Source: Cycas panzhihuaensis
Lineage: Eukaryota > Cycadophyta
Direction of reading: 5' to 3'
Assembly (NCBI GenBank): GCA_023213395.1
Contig: CM041465.1
Coordinates: 34,789,741 to 34,853,740 of the forward strand
Length of the DNA: 64,000 bases
Part shown: positions 24,905-37,122 of the stretch, piece by piece
Layout of the letters: each line of letters begins with the position of its first letter
How positions within the stretch are numbered: position 1 is the stretch's first letter
Notes under the pieces: model-generated
Seen by the model: the letters and a program-made list of their open reading frames with translations, nothing else
Database searches by the model: none
Told to the model about the DNA's origin: nothing
Translations under genes and position numbers: made by a program

Positions 24905-24921
24905 TTTGGGGGGGAGGGGGA
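24905..24921 (+). other. Internal polypurine run between integrase and RT of D
   Basis: TGGGGGGGAGGGGGACA lies about 2.4 kb before the true polypurine tract. In copia elements a purine run of this kind can act as an extra plus-strand primer, but nothing here proves use. Confidence 0.4.
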
Positions 24922-24940
24922 CAGATATAAATTACTCTAA

Positions 24941-26160
24941 ATGTTGGAAGCTAACAATAAAGCCTTGAAGGATACAAGTTATGACTCTGAACAAATGAGT
25001 GCACATCCAACACCATCTTTTGAAGATAACAGAGTTGACAAAGGTAAAGCCATTATAGAAGAACCATCCTCTCCACCTTTAGTTGACAAAGACAAAACAG
25101 TGGTAGAAGGACCATCTTCCTCAGGTACATCAACATCCTCCTCACAAAATAATCATTTTAATGAACATGATAAGAACCAAGAAGTTTGGGAAATGAGGAC
25201 ATCATTCCCAACTCGAGGATCTCAAAAAGCTCGCTAGCTCAATAAGGACATACGACCAGATGAGATGGGAAAAACTGGCACTCGAAATGCCCATAGAGCA
25301 AGGATGCAAGAATCATTATATACTGAGCTTGAACCAACAGAATTGCACCTTACTCTTAATGAAGAGCCCTTAACGTACCAAGAAGTTATAAAACATACAG
25401 CTTGGAGAAATGCCATGAATAAAGACTACCAATCTCTTATTAAGAACGGTACATGGGAGCTTGTTGATCTACCACTTGGCAGAAAGGTAGTTCAAAATAA
25501 ATGGGTGTTAAAAAATAAATATAGATCATATAGCACCCTTGAAAAACACAAGGCAAGGTTGGTAGCTAAAGGATTTACACAAAGGGAAGGCATCGACTAC
25601 ACTGAAGTCTTTGCACCTACAATCAAGTGGCCTACAATTAGAACTCTTGTGGCCTTGGATGCTCAACAGGGTTGGAAAATCCACCAACTCGATATTAAGA
25701 CTGTGTTTCTCAATGGAGATCTTGAAGAAGAAATTTACATGGATCAGCCAAAAGAATATGAGATCGAAGTTCAAGAGCATAAGGTTTGCAAGCTCAGAAA
25801 GTCCTTGTATGGCCTTAAACAAGCCCCTTGTGCCTGGTTTGCCAAGTTGTCTAAAAGGATGAGGTAACTTGGATACGAGGTTTGTGACTATCAAGATATT
25901 GATGCAATGTTGTTCATCAAGCACCATAAGGATAAAGTCACTTATCTCATAATCTTTGTAGATGACATGCTAGTAACGGGTAATAGTGAACAGGCAATAA
26001 GCCAGCTGAAAAAGGACCTTGGTAAAACGTTCGAATTGTCTGACCTCGATTTGATGAAATATTACTTGGGAATTGAAGTAACATAAAAGAATAGAAAAAT
26101 TTTCCTCTCCCAAGAAAAATACATCAACGATCTTCTAACCAAGTTTCAGTTAGAAGATGC
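24941..26160 (+). pseudogene. pol: Element D reverse transcriptase (near-complete)
   Basis: A Ser/Pro/Asp-rich linker (24941-25237) precedes the RT domain. A 200-codon open stretch at 25265-25867 carries EPLTYQEVIKHTAWRNAMNK, NGTWELVDLPLGRKVVQNKW, KARLVAKGFTQREGIDYTE, KIHQLDIKTVFLNGDLEEEI and KSLYGLKQAPCAWFAKL. After one TAA the active site IIFVDDMLVTG follows at 25955-25966 with both Asp intact, then LMKYYLGIEVT and FLSQEKYINDLLTKFQLEDA. Length and order fit a full copia RT. Only a few stops inactivate it. Confidence 0.9.
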
Positions 26161-26167
26161 TCGATGA

Positions 26168-26870
26168 GTGATGTTACCTATGGATCTTAACACCAAACTC
26201 TCAGCTGAAGGTGATACTAGGGAGGTAGACACAACACTCTATAGGAAACTTGTAGGTAGTCTCATCTATACTACCAATACAAGGCCAGATATTATACACT
26301 CTATCAGTATTCTTGCTCGTTACATAACAAATCCTAAGCAAAATCATTGGCAGGCAGCAGTGCAAGTGTTGAGATACCTTAAGACGACCAACAAATATGG
26401 TATGTTGTATGAACCTAATTCAGACTTCAAGCTTTCTGCATACACAGACTCAAACTTTATAAGAGATAAAGATACAAGAAGATCTACATTTGGGTATGTG
26501 ACATTTCTTAGAACAGCACTAATATCATGGAGATCTAGATGACAGAAGATAGTTCTTGATTCAAGCCGGGTTTGAATACATTTCTACTTCTGAGACTAGT
26601 AAAGAGGTGGTATGGCTGAGAAAATTATTAGAAACATTGAATATCACCTAAACAAGTCCTACGAGTCTTTATATGGATAATCAATCAGCAATCTGCATGG
26701 CAAAAATTCCTGTATTTCTTGATCGTACCAAACACATAAGTACGAAAGTCCACAGGATTAGGGAACTTATTCATGATGGCATAATTCAATTAGATTACTA
26801 TCCCACAACAGATCAAGTGGCCAATATCTTCACCAAACCGCTGTAAAGGGTGAAGTTTGAATAGTTCTGA
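26168..26870 (+). pseudogene. pol: Element D RNase H (near-complete)
   Basis: Reads RKLVGSLIYTTNTRPDIIHS, then NHWQAAVQVLRYLKTTNKYG. The RNase H core follows: FKLSAYTDSNFIRDKDTRRS (catalytic Asp in TDSN, usually CDADW) and TFGYVTFLRTALISWRS up to 26542. After two stops the end is VPFLDRTKH-like and ANIFTKPL, a stop, then RVKFE at about 26830-26865. The TSETS/SSSEAE region is frameshifted. Confidence 0.85.
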
Positions 26871-27341
26871 AGATAGCTTGGCCTTAGGGTCTCCATCTTC
26901 GATTGATCAAAGAAGATGGCAACAGAATCATCATACTCTGTTCTCTTTGTGAAAACCCCTTGTGGGCGCAGAAGAATAAAAGTAAGTCTCTACTCTATCC
27001 TCTTTGTGAAAACCCCATGTGGGCATGGAAGGATAAGGGTTGTACTTGTTTTAGAAAATCAGAACCTGTGAAAACCCAAAAGGGCATAGGGGATGACCAA
27101 ACAGTATATGGAGACTTAGCAGATTAAGCTACACATTTAAGCTACTTGGCTATCAGGCTACATCAAAGAACCACCTTAGTAATTTTGATTTATAAAAGGG
27201 GCTATAGATCTTAGAAAGTTCATGGGTTTTTATTCCCCATGAGGGTTTTCCCACAAAAGTGTCATTTAGAATTTTAATGTAATAATGAGGCTCAAATGAA
27301 GAACTTATAGAATAGATTTTCTGAAAATGACCTTCCATAAT
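26871..27341 (+). other. 3' UTR of element D with three repeat units
   Basis: TGTGAAAACCC recurs at 26948, 27005 and 27067 (spacing 57 and 62), each followed by a TGGGC/GGGCAT block. No coding signal. The inverted copy B has the matching three units. Confidence 0.65.
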
Positions 27342-27665
27342 TAAGGGGAGGATTGAAAGAGGTTAATGTATTAAGGTCATTTGTGTAGATTAATTATGTG
27401 ACCTTAGGATATATTATCAGTATTAGTCTCTTAATGAAATGTACTTTATTTATATTTAGATATAATTTTGGGTTCATGTCATTAGGCGAGAAAATCCTAA
27501 CCCTAATGCTCACCCTCAATAATAAAAGGTGAAATCTCAAGGAGGGAGTAATTATTCATTCTCACCTCCAAGCTTACTCTCATATCTTGTTTCATCTTCT
27601 TGTTCATTCTCCATTGCCATTGTGTGCATGTGTGTGATTTATCTCCTAGATCCATCCTTCCTTCA
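27342..27665 (+). repeat. Polypurine tract and 3' LTR of element D
   Basis: AAGGGGAGGA at 27343-27352 is the polypurine tract. The LTR runs 27354-27665 (312 bp, TGAAAG to CTTCA). Confidence 0.9.
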
Positions 27666-29593
27666 ATAACAATAGAACTCATACTAGAGCAATAACTTGA
27701 AGTGGACCTTCTACTATCCTCACATCCAACCTAATCAGAATCTGAATATCCAATTAGTCTAAAATTATTATTTTGGCTAAACTCCAATCTAAACTATTAT
27801 GTTCCCTACAAATATCTTAGGATTCTCTTTGTAATATTTCAATGGATTTACTTTGGTTCAATTATGAACCTTGATACCATACCAAATGTAAAGGAAATAT
27901 TAGGTCTAATAGCAATTAAATAGATTAAACTACTAGCTAGTTATCTAAACATCATGCCATCAATGTACTCATCATCATCATCAAGAGTTATAAACTTTAA
28001 ACTTATTTCCATGGGGGTATGAACAAGTTTATAATCCTCCATTTTGAATTGTTGCAAAATTTTCTATACATACCTAACTTGTGAAATGAAGATCTTCTTA
28101 AGCTTCTGCCATATTTTTATTTCAAAAAAATAGTAGAGAAATCTAGATTTATCATATAAAATATTTTCTTTAGATCATTCTTTAGGCCTTGAACCTTTAA
28201 GGTGTTATTACCTATGATTACAAGACCATCTATATATAGAACTATAAGAATGATTGAATTTCCTTCGACTTTGATATACATATTTGGATCTACTTGCAAT
28301 CTCTCAAACCTATTATTCATAAAATATTAATCAATCTTGGAATACTAGGCTCTTGGAGCTTATTTGAGGCTATATAAAGTCTTTGTCAAGTGACATACTA
28401 AGTTCTCTTTTCCCTTGTCAGTATATTGAGGTGGTTTCTCTATATAAACCACCTACGCAACATCTCCATTAAGGAAGACACTCTTAACATCAAGGCAATA
28501 TAACTACTATTTGAATTGAGCAACTATCACTACTATCAGTCTAAGCATCACCATCTTTACTATTGGAGTAAATGTTTCTTAGTAATTAATACCTTATGTC
28601 TTATTGAATCCTTTAGCTATCAATTTGGCCTTATATTTATCAAGTATGTTATTTAATTTGAATTTGGTCTTATAGATCCATTTATAACTAATTGCCTACT
28701 TACCTACTGGAAAATCAACCAAATCCTAAGTTTTGTTCTTCTTAACAACATAGATTTCAACATCCATGTATGTCCTCTACTTTTACTACTAGTTGGCCTC
28801 CTCAAAACTTAAAGGCTTATCAACATCTAACACATCTATTATTAAAGCATAATTGACCATATTAGGTCTCATCCTTGATATTTTTTACTTTCTATCTCAG
28901 GTAACAGAGATTTAACCATGGTTTTTAAATATTGCTTGGAAAACTTTTTAATAAGTGGAGTGACCTTAGGTTTTAACTGTCTCTTCAACATCTTCAAACT
29001 CTTTAATTTCTTCCTCCTTTCTTAGATTAGTCTTAGGCTCAATAAACTATTATCTCAAAGAACTCGATTTAGGTTGTTATTCAATCTATTTTCCTTTATC
29101 TTTCTAAATCTTCAATATGTGTAAGTCTTGAGTTTGATTTGAAACTTATTTCTCTACTTCTTCAAAGATAACATCCCAAGTTATATGTACCTTTTTAGAT
29201 GTCAATTCATATATATAGTATACTTTACTATTTTCATTATAGGATGTACTTGGAACTCTTATCATCAAACTTTTGGTATTTTTCTTTGGGAATATGCATA
29301 TATACAATACTTATTAAGATTTTGACATGGCTAACTCTAGATTTATATCGTGACCATGCTTCTTTAAGTGTTGTGTTTCTTACAACTTAGTTATAATCCT
29401 ATTTGTTAGGTATGATGTTATACAAATTACTTCTACCTAGAAGATATCTAAGAGGTTCTTAGCCTTTAGCATCGACTTGATCTTATCAATCAATATTTTA
29501 TTTATCCTCTTAGCTATTCCATTTCATTGAGGAGTATATGTGGTTGTTAATTGCTTCTTTATGCCATGATCCTTGTAAAATTAAATAAATATT
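27666..29593 (-). pseudogene. pol: Element C integrase end, reverse transcriptase and RNase H start
   Basis: On the minus strand, from 29593: FYKDHGIKKQLTTTYTP, then NGIAKRINKI (integrase; catalytic Glu is Lys). RT follows: LDKYKAKLIAKGFN, LDVKSVFLNGDV, then VDPNMYIKVEGN and ILIVLYIDGLVIIGNN near 28213-28240, where YVDD has become YIDG, so the second active-site Asp is lost. RNase H begins LIGYSDSD then VGCEDSRRSTSSYCSS near 27700-27760 and breaks at the D insertion. Confidence 0.8.
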
Positions 29594-30111
29594 TATTAGA
29601 ATATATATGATATTATTCATATATATAATGTTTAATATTAATGATATGGACACATACATAAATCCACTCACTAGATATATTGAGAGTTGTGAGATGTACA
29701 TTTATCCATGTAAGCATCCTATTAGATGATGAAATAGCCCAAAAGAAATTACAAACTACTCAGGAGGTAACTATTAATATAAACATGTATACACCACTTG
29801 AAAACTTTAAAAAAGTCCAAGAATTAGAGATGTGTTTATTCTAATCATAAGAGGAGCTCTAAACTCCACCTTTTCTCATAAATTTTCCCACACTAGGTTT
29901 TCCATATATAAATGTGTTGTCTCTCATCATGTATGCTTGATCTATTATTTGTTTTATATTTATGTTTATTACTTTATATGTATATATTTCTCATAAGATA
30001 ATTCAATCATTATATATGTATGTTATATTTATGTTTTGTTATACTCATTATATCACAACATGCCAATTCTAAATTTTAATATGGTATTAAAGTAAATTTA
30101 TATTTATAACA
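29594..30111 (+). repeat. 5' LTR of element E
   Basis: 518 bp against 399 bp for the other copy. About 119 extra bases lie in the stretch at about 29708-29830. Confidence 0.8.
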
Positions 30112-30123
30112 TAGGATTAGAGC
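30112..30123 (+). other. Primer-binding site of element E
   Basis: TAGGATTAGAGC immediately after the LTR, three differences from TGGTATCAGAGC. Confidence 0.6.
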
Positions 30124-32379
30124 TATGGTGGGTGGAAGGATCTTGTGAAGACAAGTTATAAGCCCATTATATCCCAGTTATTAGTCATATTATGAAAGAT
30201 CTTATACAAGTAGGAAGAAAGCTTATACGAGTTATTGAGCTAGTGTGCTAATTATAGAGCTTGTACATAAGCTAATATAGGGGCTAGATATGAGGTGAAT
30301 TTGATGAACTAGAAATTTGAATATGCCAGTTATGCTAGTAACATATAACCAAGATTCAGGGGTCAAATGAAATTGATGAAGATGAGATGAAGCCACATAC
30401 AGAGATGAAGTCAAATAAAGTCACATATAAGAGATTATGTAACAAATTGATGGTATGTTTATTTAATTTATGTGGACATATTACTTTAGCATGTTGGCAC
30501 CAATATTCTCTAAAACATGCAAGTACTTAAAGTAAGTCAACTAGATATGATGAGTAAAGTAATTTCCAATTGAGATTGCCTATGCAAATTGACCCCTTAT
30601 AGATGTGACTGAGGTTCTATGAAACTAGTCACTTTACTCAGCCTCACATTAGCAACTAATGAAGATGTAAGATGTGATTTAGTATTACATCAATATGCCA
30701 AATGGGCAGTAGGCCCATGCAATATGATGAACGATAAAACTTGGTAGGTATTTATGATAAAAATAAATTAGGTACAAGACAAGAATTTGTAACAATAAAT
30801 AAAATAGGTATGTTAATGCATGCATATTTGAATAAACATGTGGTTATGAAGAGTTATAATATGGTTTAATTATACTAACATGAAGTAAAGAATATTAAAA
30901 GGGTATGTGATATTTGTGAGAGCATCATGAATGGTTTGAATCAGGGTATTGTACATGATTAATTATGGCATGAAATAAGATACATGAATATGATGACATA
31001 TTATAAAGTTTTTAATAGTTGAATGAATTGATGATAATATTAAGGGCATACTTATAGCAATTGGTTTTATGTCATTAAAATGCAGCATGTGATGGACATG
31101 ATTTTATATTATTGGTGGAATCTAGGAGGTTTATATAATAAGAAAGAAAGCAATACCTTTCATGATCCCCATGCCATCAATGATGGAGAGAAGACCATCC
31201 AACCGTTGGAGAATGCATGGTATGAACAAGCATCCATGATGAACCTTTATGAAAGGATAAGATCCACCCAAATATTAATCAACAATAAGTTTCCTTAGAA
31301 CTCCCATCCAAAATAAATGAAGCCACACCACTACCACTTGATGGATTGATTACTATGCTCCACAGAGCCACCCATGTAGAAGTATATCTACCTGAGAAAA
31401 ACTTAGCCAACTAGGATAGCCACTATTATAAAGTTGTAGGAGTAGGACCCTCTATCTTGATTAAGGATAATTAAAAATCAAGCAGAGATCACATTAGAAG
31501 AAATCCACAGAGAAATGTGCATCCATTATACATACAGATCATCCTCTATTGATCATTCCCATGCACAAAGATAAGCCCACCAAGAATATAAGGCCATAAA
31601 TCCCACATAAAGCTATAAGCATTGAACACTAAAATGCCTCTATTTCTGAAAAAGAGATTACTCCAAATGAATCACATGCATGGAGGTTGATAGTTAAAAT
31701 GTAAAAATGAGATCTAAAGAGGAAGACTTCACATCATGCCCTACATAACCATGTAGAAGTCTACCATTGATGGAAATGTGAATCACCCATGATTTACCCG
31801 AATATAGAGAATTGAAGTTATCTATAATGCATATATGAAGATCATACACACAAACTAAATAGAAAAGAAGAAGATCTAAGCCACATACCAAATGATAAAC
31901 AATTTGAAAATAAAGAGAATTTACATGTAAAATTTTTTATTTGAATTTAAAAAATTATAGATTGAAATAAAAATTTAATTATAATTAATAATTTTTTTAG
32001 ATTTGTTAACCCCCTTTCAGATTGGCATGTGGTCATATGGACGATTGATGTGATTAGTGACTTATTATTGAAGGGGATAAATATTAAGTTTTAAAAAATT
32101 AAATTAGAATATTTTTATAAAATTAAAGTTAATTAATTAAATTAAAATTTAATTTAGAATCCATAGCACTTTAAAGGATCACATATTTTTTAAGATATAT
32201 TGGCACTCTTTTAACTATAACTTTTTGTTAGAGTATTAACTTTTTGTCCTATTATTTTCATTAGAAAGAGAATTTTAAGATAGTCAAAATGAGTGGTTGC
32301 AAGGCATATTTTAGATATTATATGATAGAGAAATTAATAGATAAATTTGATTGAAATGCTCTTAATCTCATAAAGTTGC
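30124..32379 (+). other. Interior of element E, nothing recognised
   Basis: AT-rich sequence with only short frames, the longest being 72 codons at 31080-31298 with no motif I know. No similarity to the other elements in the window was seen. Confidence 0.5.
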
Positions 32380-33145
32380 ATTTTATGACCTTAAAAAAAA
32401 AATTACATATTCTGATATTTCTAAAGGCTCCCAAAATAATGATGATGTTATTTTTGACTAATGAGGAAAGGAAAAGGATGTTTTATTTAAAGGTAAATAA
32501 ATAATTGCTCATTTATGACATTTGAAGGCTCATAATAAATAAAAGAACATATTTGTTAAAATATTGATATGAGAATTTTATATAGAAGCTAGGCATGCAA
32601 ATCTGCTTAGAAATTAATACATTTGGTTTAATGGAACTACAATCACTAATCAAATATATATGATTCACCTAATTATTAATGATAAGTGAATGATTGATCA
32701 TGACACTTATTTTGATGATGATGAAACCACTTAATATCTTGATAAAGGGCCCAATTTGTTTATTAGATGGAGAGATAAGAAATTGATTGAGAGAATTCCA
32801 CTTGTTTTATAAGACATAAAGAAGTCTTACACATTGTTTACTTGGTATACTAAATTATTTGTTAAGTTTATCTAGCTAATAATTATTAAGGTTATCTTGT
32901 TAAAAGATAAAAAGTATTTATTAGTGAGAAATCTAACTAGCCATGTATAATAAGAGGTATGGAAATATATTTTATGTTACCTTATTAAAACTAATTTGTC
33001 TTGGCCAAGTAGTTTGACTTGTTCTTAGAGTTAGTTTATTTTAGATGATTATTTATTGATGATGTTTGTAAATAGTTACCAAAAAAAGTTGTTAAAGTAT
33101 ACAAATAAGAAAGCACACAAAGAAATCTTATATATAAGAGGCAAG
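32380..33145 (+). pseudogene. Decayed unknown reading frame in element E
   Basis: From about 32380 to 33145 one frame stays readable for roughly 220 codons with normal-looking composition, broken by TAA/TAG/TGA codons that mostly fit decay of CAA, CAG, TGG or CGA. Readable parts include YIWFNGTTITNQIYMIHLII, GPNLFIRWRDKKLIERIPLV and SYTLFTWYTKLFVKFI, and it ends near KKAHKEILYIRGK. I do not recognise a family. The LINE begins about 400 bp downstream, so it is not part of the LINE. It could be the cargo or remnant gene of E, or an older fragment caught by it. Confidence 0.4.
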
Positions 33146-33559
33146 TAATAGTTTCATAAGCTACTCTTGTAACAAACATTTTTAAAGCTGATGAACCATA
33201 TATTTGAAATAATTACTGAGAACTAGTGATTATAGAGGATGGTCACCCATGTATTTTGATAGATGGTTATTGTTTTATATGGACCTAGTAATCAATTTAT
33301 TTATTAAGATTGTTGATAATCAAATGATAGATGTTTTATAATAGTATTATAGGTGAAGATATGAAGATGTTTAGGAAAATGCTTTATATATTAGTTGATA
33401 TTATTAAATGATGAATGTTGGTTATATTATAGGTTAGATGTTCATAGTTTATCACTATAGTACATAAATGACTATATATAGATTGATATGACTTACAAGA
33501 CCTGGTAGATATAAATATATAAATGCATAAAGATTGAAGACCAAAGAGTTGAAATAGGA

Positions 33560-35900
33560 ATATATTTAGAATTAAGAACCAGATCTTGGAGGAACTCAAG
33601 GATCTTGAGATGGAAATACAGGAAGAAGGGAGATCTCTATCTTTAGACTAGAGTGAAAGAGGCCTCCTAACCAAGTTAGAGGATATTTTGTTAAGAGAAG
33701 AAATTCACTAGAGAAAAAATCTAGAGCCTTGTGATTAGCTAAAGGAGACATAAATACAATTTTTTTTTCATATGACCACCCTAAAACATAGAACATGTAA
33801 CCATATCAAGGTGCTTCTCAATAAGGACAATGAGGAAATTTTAGATCAGAGAGATATCAAGCATGTTATGGTGGATTACTTTAGGAATTTATTCAATGAA
33901 ACTAGGTGCCTAAATGATAAGGCTAGGAGAGAGATGCTGGATATGATTCCCAAGGAAGTTGGGGAAGAATTGAATAGAGCCCTAAAAGCCTCCTTCTTAA
34001 TGGAAGAAGTGAGAAGAGTTGTGTTTGGCATGAATAAGAAGAAAGCCTTAGGTCAAGATGGCTTCCCTCTGGGATTCTTCGAGGAGTACTAGGATATTAT
34101 CAAGGCTGATCTCCTTGAGGTGGTATCAAAATTTCATGCAAATAGAAAGATCCATGGGGAATGGCAGGCTACCTTCTTGGTCCTTATTCCAAAGAAAGAC
34201 AAAGTGAAAAAAATGGAAGACTTATGGTTGATAAGTCTATTTAATGTGAAATATAAAATTTTGGCAAAGATATTAACTAATCCTTCCACTGATTATATCT
34301 TCCAACCAAGATGGATTTTTTAAAGATAAGCAGTTCTTGAATGAAATAGTTATGGTTTACAAAATGGTCCATTCAACATCTCAGAGGAAGGTAGATGGTA
34401 TGATTTTAAAAGTTGATCTCTCCAAGGCCTATAATAGAGTGTCATGGGATTGTTTGAAGGAATGCATCAGAGCCTTTAGGTCTGTGACCGGCTAGGGAAC
34501 TAGATTAACAGTTGCATATCAAAGCTAAAGTTTTCAGTGATAGTGAATGGTATATCGACAACATTTTTCCTTGGCTTTAGAGGCCTTCATCAAGGAGGCC
34601 CCTTATCTCCATATCTCTTTATTATCATGGCTAAAATGTTGGGGAGGGCTTTGGAGGAAGCCAGGAGGATGAGAAAGATTATGGGATTAAAGCCTACATT
34701 GGGAGTGGGTAATGTTATCCATCATCCTTTTGTAGACAAAAATATCCTATTAGGCAAGGCTACATTTACAGAGGCTAAAGCTATTAAATCTAAGTTAGCT
34801 AGGTTTAAGGAGGTAACAAACTAGAAGATTAACCCCAATAAAAGTAGTATCTTCTTCTTGAATACCTTGGCAAGAACCCAAGGTGCTATTAGTAGGATTC
34901 TGGGAATGCTTATTCGGAAGCTCCCTACGTTGTATCTAGGAATGCCCTTCTTTGTGCAGAGAATAGAGAAGGAGCTTTAGAACCCTATTATCAATCAGGT
35001 CCATAGGAAGCTAGCAGGATGGAAAGGGGATCTATTGAGCTAAGTAGTCAAATTATAATTATTGACTGCCTCTCTACAGAATGTCCCAATTTACATAATG
35101 TCTTTATTTAGATGTCTGGCTAAAATTATTAGTGATCTCGAATCCATTCAAAAGAGATTCTTGTGTTTAGGAGTGCAGGATAGGGACAAGATTCACTTCA
35201 TGGCTTGGGAGAAAGTATGCCTCCCTAAATGGGCAGGAGGGCTGAATGTGAAAGATATAGCTTACTTCAATAAGCCTTTCATGGTGAAACTTGGTTGGAG
35301 CTTGTCTAAGGAGGACAACAAATTATGGTGAAGAATCATGGTACAAAAATACCTCAGGGGCAAAAAGTACCTAAGGGATGACCTTTTAGGCAAGGGTGGC
35401 TCTGTGATTTTGATAAGCCTCATTTATATGAGGAAGATGCTTGTGATAGAAGTCCAAAGGAGCTTGGGGAATGATGAAAAAATAAATCTCTGGGAGGATG
35501 TCAGGTGTGGGAGGCCCCGGTTGAAGGAGAGACCCTCTTTAGGCTTGATCCAAAATACCTATGAGAGGATCTATAGGAGAAAAGTTAAAGATTACTGGGA
35601 AAGATGTGATGACTCAAAGATCTAGAGATGCTTTGAGGACTTCCCCCCATGTCAATGGGGGAAAGGATCAAATTATAGCCCTAAGAAACAAGCTAGTTAG
35701 AAATTACATCCTAGGGTCCCCAAGGAGGATGATAAGGTTCAGCCTAGATCCCCCTCTGGGGACTATTTCATTAATATGGGATACATGTTTTTGCTATCAG
35801 AAAAAGGCCTCATTGATAATAAATTGCTTAGGGGTATCCAAAGACTAGGATTAATTCCCAAGGTAGCCGTCTTCTAGTGGCTTTATTTAAATAATAAAAT
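33560..35900 (+). pseudogene. LINE reverse transcriptase (decayed)
   Basis: The region before RT reads LLREEIHWRKNLEP, matching the plant LINE LLKEEIYWRQKSR motif. RT blocks follow: KKKALGQDGFPLGFFEEY (33772-34092), WQATFLVLIPKKDKVKKMED, LFNVKYKILAKILTN, and GLHQGGPLSPYLFIIMAKML. The active-site segment HHPFVDKNILLG (FVDK at 34729-34740) replaces FADD, so the second Asp is lost. The post-RT segment CLAKIISDLESIQKRFLC, WEKVCLPKWAGGLNVKD and a zf-RVT-like region follow. Stops and frameshifts are scattered. Confidence 0.85.
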
Positions 35901-36189
35901 TCTAACCATGGATATTCTCAAGAAAAGAGGGGTTATTCTAGTGAGTAGATACATATTATACAAGGCTAAGGAGGAATCCCTTGACCACATATTGTTACAT
36001 TACCCCTATTCTAGGGAGGTGCGTAAGTCATTATAGAATATTTTTGGTATCAAGTGGGTCCTTCCTGGTACATTAAGGGATCTAGCTTCTTCTTGGATAT
36101 GCCCCTTCAAGAGTAGAGCTTTGAAGTTCTTCTGAATCACATTATTACTAATGATGATGTGGAACCTCTAGAAAGAGAGGAATAGAAGA

Positions 36190-36775
36190 ATCTTCCAAGG
36201 AAATCATATCGACAAAGTTAAGCTCTTTGCGTTGATCTTTAGGATCTTAAGAGAGACCCTAAAGGAGGAGGAGGAGAATTCTTTACCTCCTGAGGAAGGA
36301 AAGATTTTGGAAAATTGGGGAATCTGCCCCAAAGTTAAAATGAGATAAAAAAGGTAATGAAAATGGGATCCTCCTCCAGAAAGTTGGGTGAAAGTAAACT
36401 TTGATAATATAGCAGAAGTCAATCCTGGCAAAGTGAGAGGAGGTAAGGTCTACATAAATGCCAATGGGAAGGTGATATGGGCCTTCGCAGATTATTGCAG
36501 ATCCCAAACTAACCACTGAGCCAAGATGGAAGTTATATGCAAAGTAGTGGAGATGATATCCTTAGAGAGCCATGATAGAGTTATTCTTGAAGGGGATTCA
36601 TTGAATGTAATAAAACTTATTAAAGGGGAAGTAGATCTAGACTGGAGATATAGAGCTCTAATAAATGATGTTAAGGAGTCTCTAAAAGGAAGAACCAACA
36701 TCTAGATTAACCATACCTATAGGGAAGGCAACGAGGTTACTGATAGGTTGGCTAATCAGGGGGGTCTAGGTTAAA
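36190..36775 (+). pseudogene. LINE RNase H domain (decayed)
   Basis: On the plus strand the frame reads VKVNFDNIAEVNPGKVRGG, VYINANGKVIWAFADYC, AKMEVICKVVEMI, RVILEGDSLNVIKLIKGE and YREGNEVTDRLANQGG. This is the plant LINE RNase H with GDS and the final NxxTDxLAN Asp visible. One or two TAG/TAA stops interrupt it. Confidence 0.8.
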
Positions 36776-37122
36776 GGGAATGAGTTATGGAGGGATGTGT
36801 TCCCTGAAGAGATTTGGGTCTGACTAAGAAGGACTTAGAGGGTACCAATCCTAAATAGGAGTTGTGCTAGCCACTAGGCATGCCATGGTAATTTCTGAGC
36901 TAACCATTGGGCTTGTCGATAGCATGGGGGGCTAGTAGTAGGTTTAGAAATTAGAGATTTGAGCTAGGCCGTGGGCTTGTCACAACAGTTTTTTGGGCCT
37001 TTTAGGCAGACTATGTAAAGGGGTTGGGGTCCCCTTATAAATCCCCTCATCTATTTAAACCGTATAAAAAAAAAAAAGATGAAAGAGTTGAAGATTTAAA
37101 GACATTAAATATTAACGAGGAA

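Larger units (their letters stand above)
20025..27665 (+). mobile_element. Ty1/copia retrotransposon D inside element C
   Basis: Plus-strand copia element with 312-bp LTRs, a primer site, gag, protease, integrase, RT, RNase H and a polypurine tract. Flanks ACAAC (20020-20024) and ATAAC (27666-27670) are a target duplication with one change. Joining the flanks restores the RNase H of C. The LTRs differ at about 20 of 312 positions by eye. Same family as B, younger, and the least decayed copia in the window. Confidence 0.9.
33554..37081 (+). mobile_element. L1-type LINE, 5'-truncated, inside element E
   Basis: A non-LTR retrotransposon with an RT and a C-terminal RNase H, ending in a 12-base A run (37066-37077). 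It is flanked by the 11-bp direct repeat AAAGAGTTGAA (33543-33553 and 37082-37092), a target-site duplication. The endonuclease and ORF1 are missing, so it is 5'-truncated. The tail GGGGTTGGGGTCCCC before the A run is shared in style with the small LINE scrap at 61264-61337. Confidence 0.85.

Noticed and set aside
25526-25927. 133-codon minus-strand frame in element D
   Set aside because: Opposite strand of the well-supported RT; the same antisense phrases appear opposite B RT.
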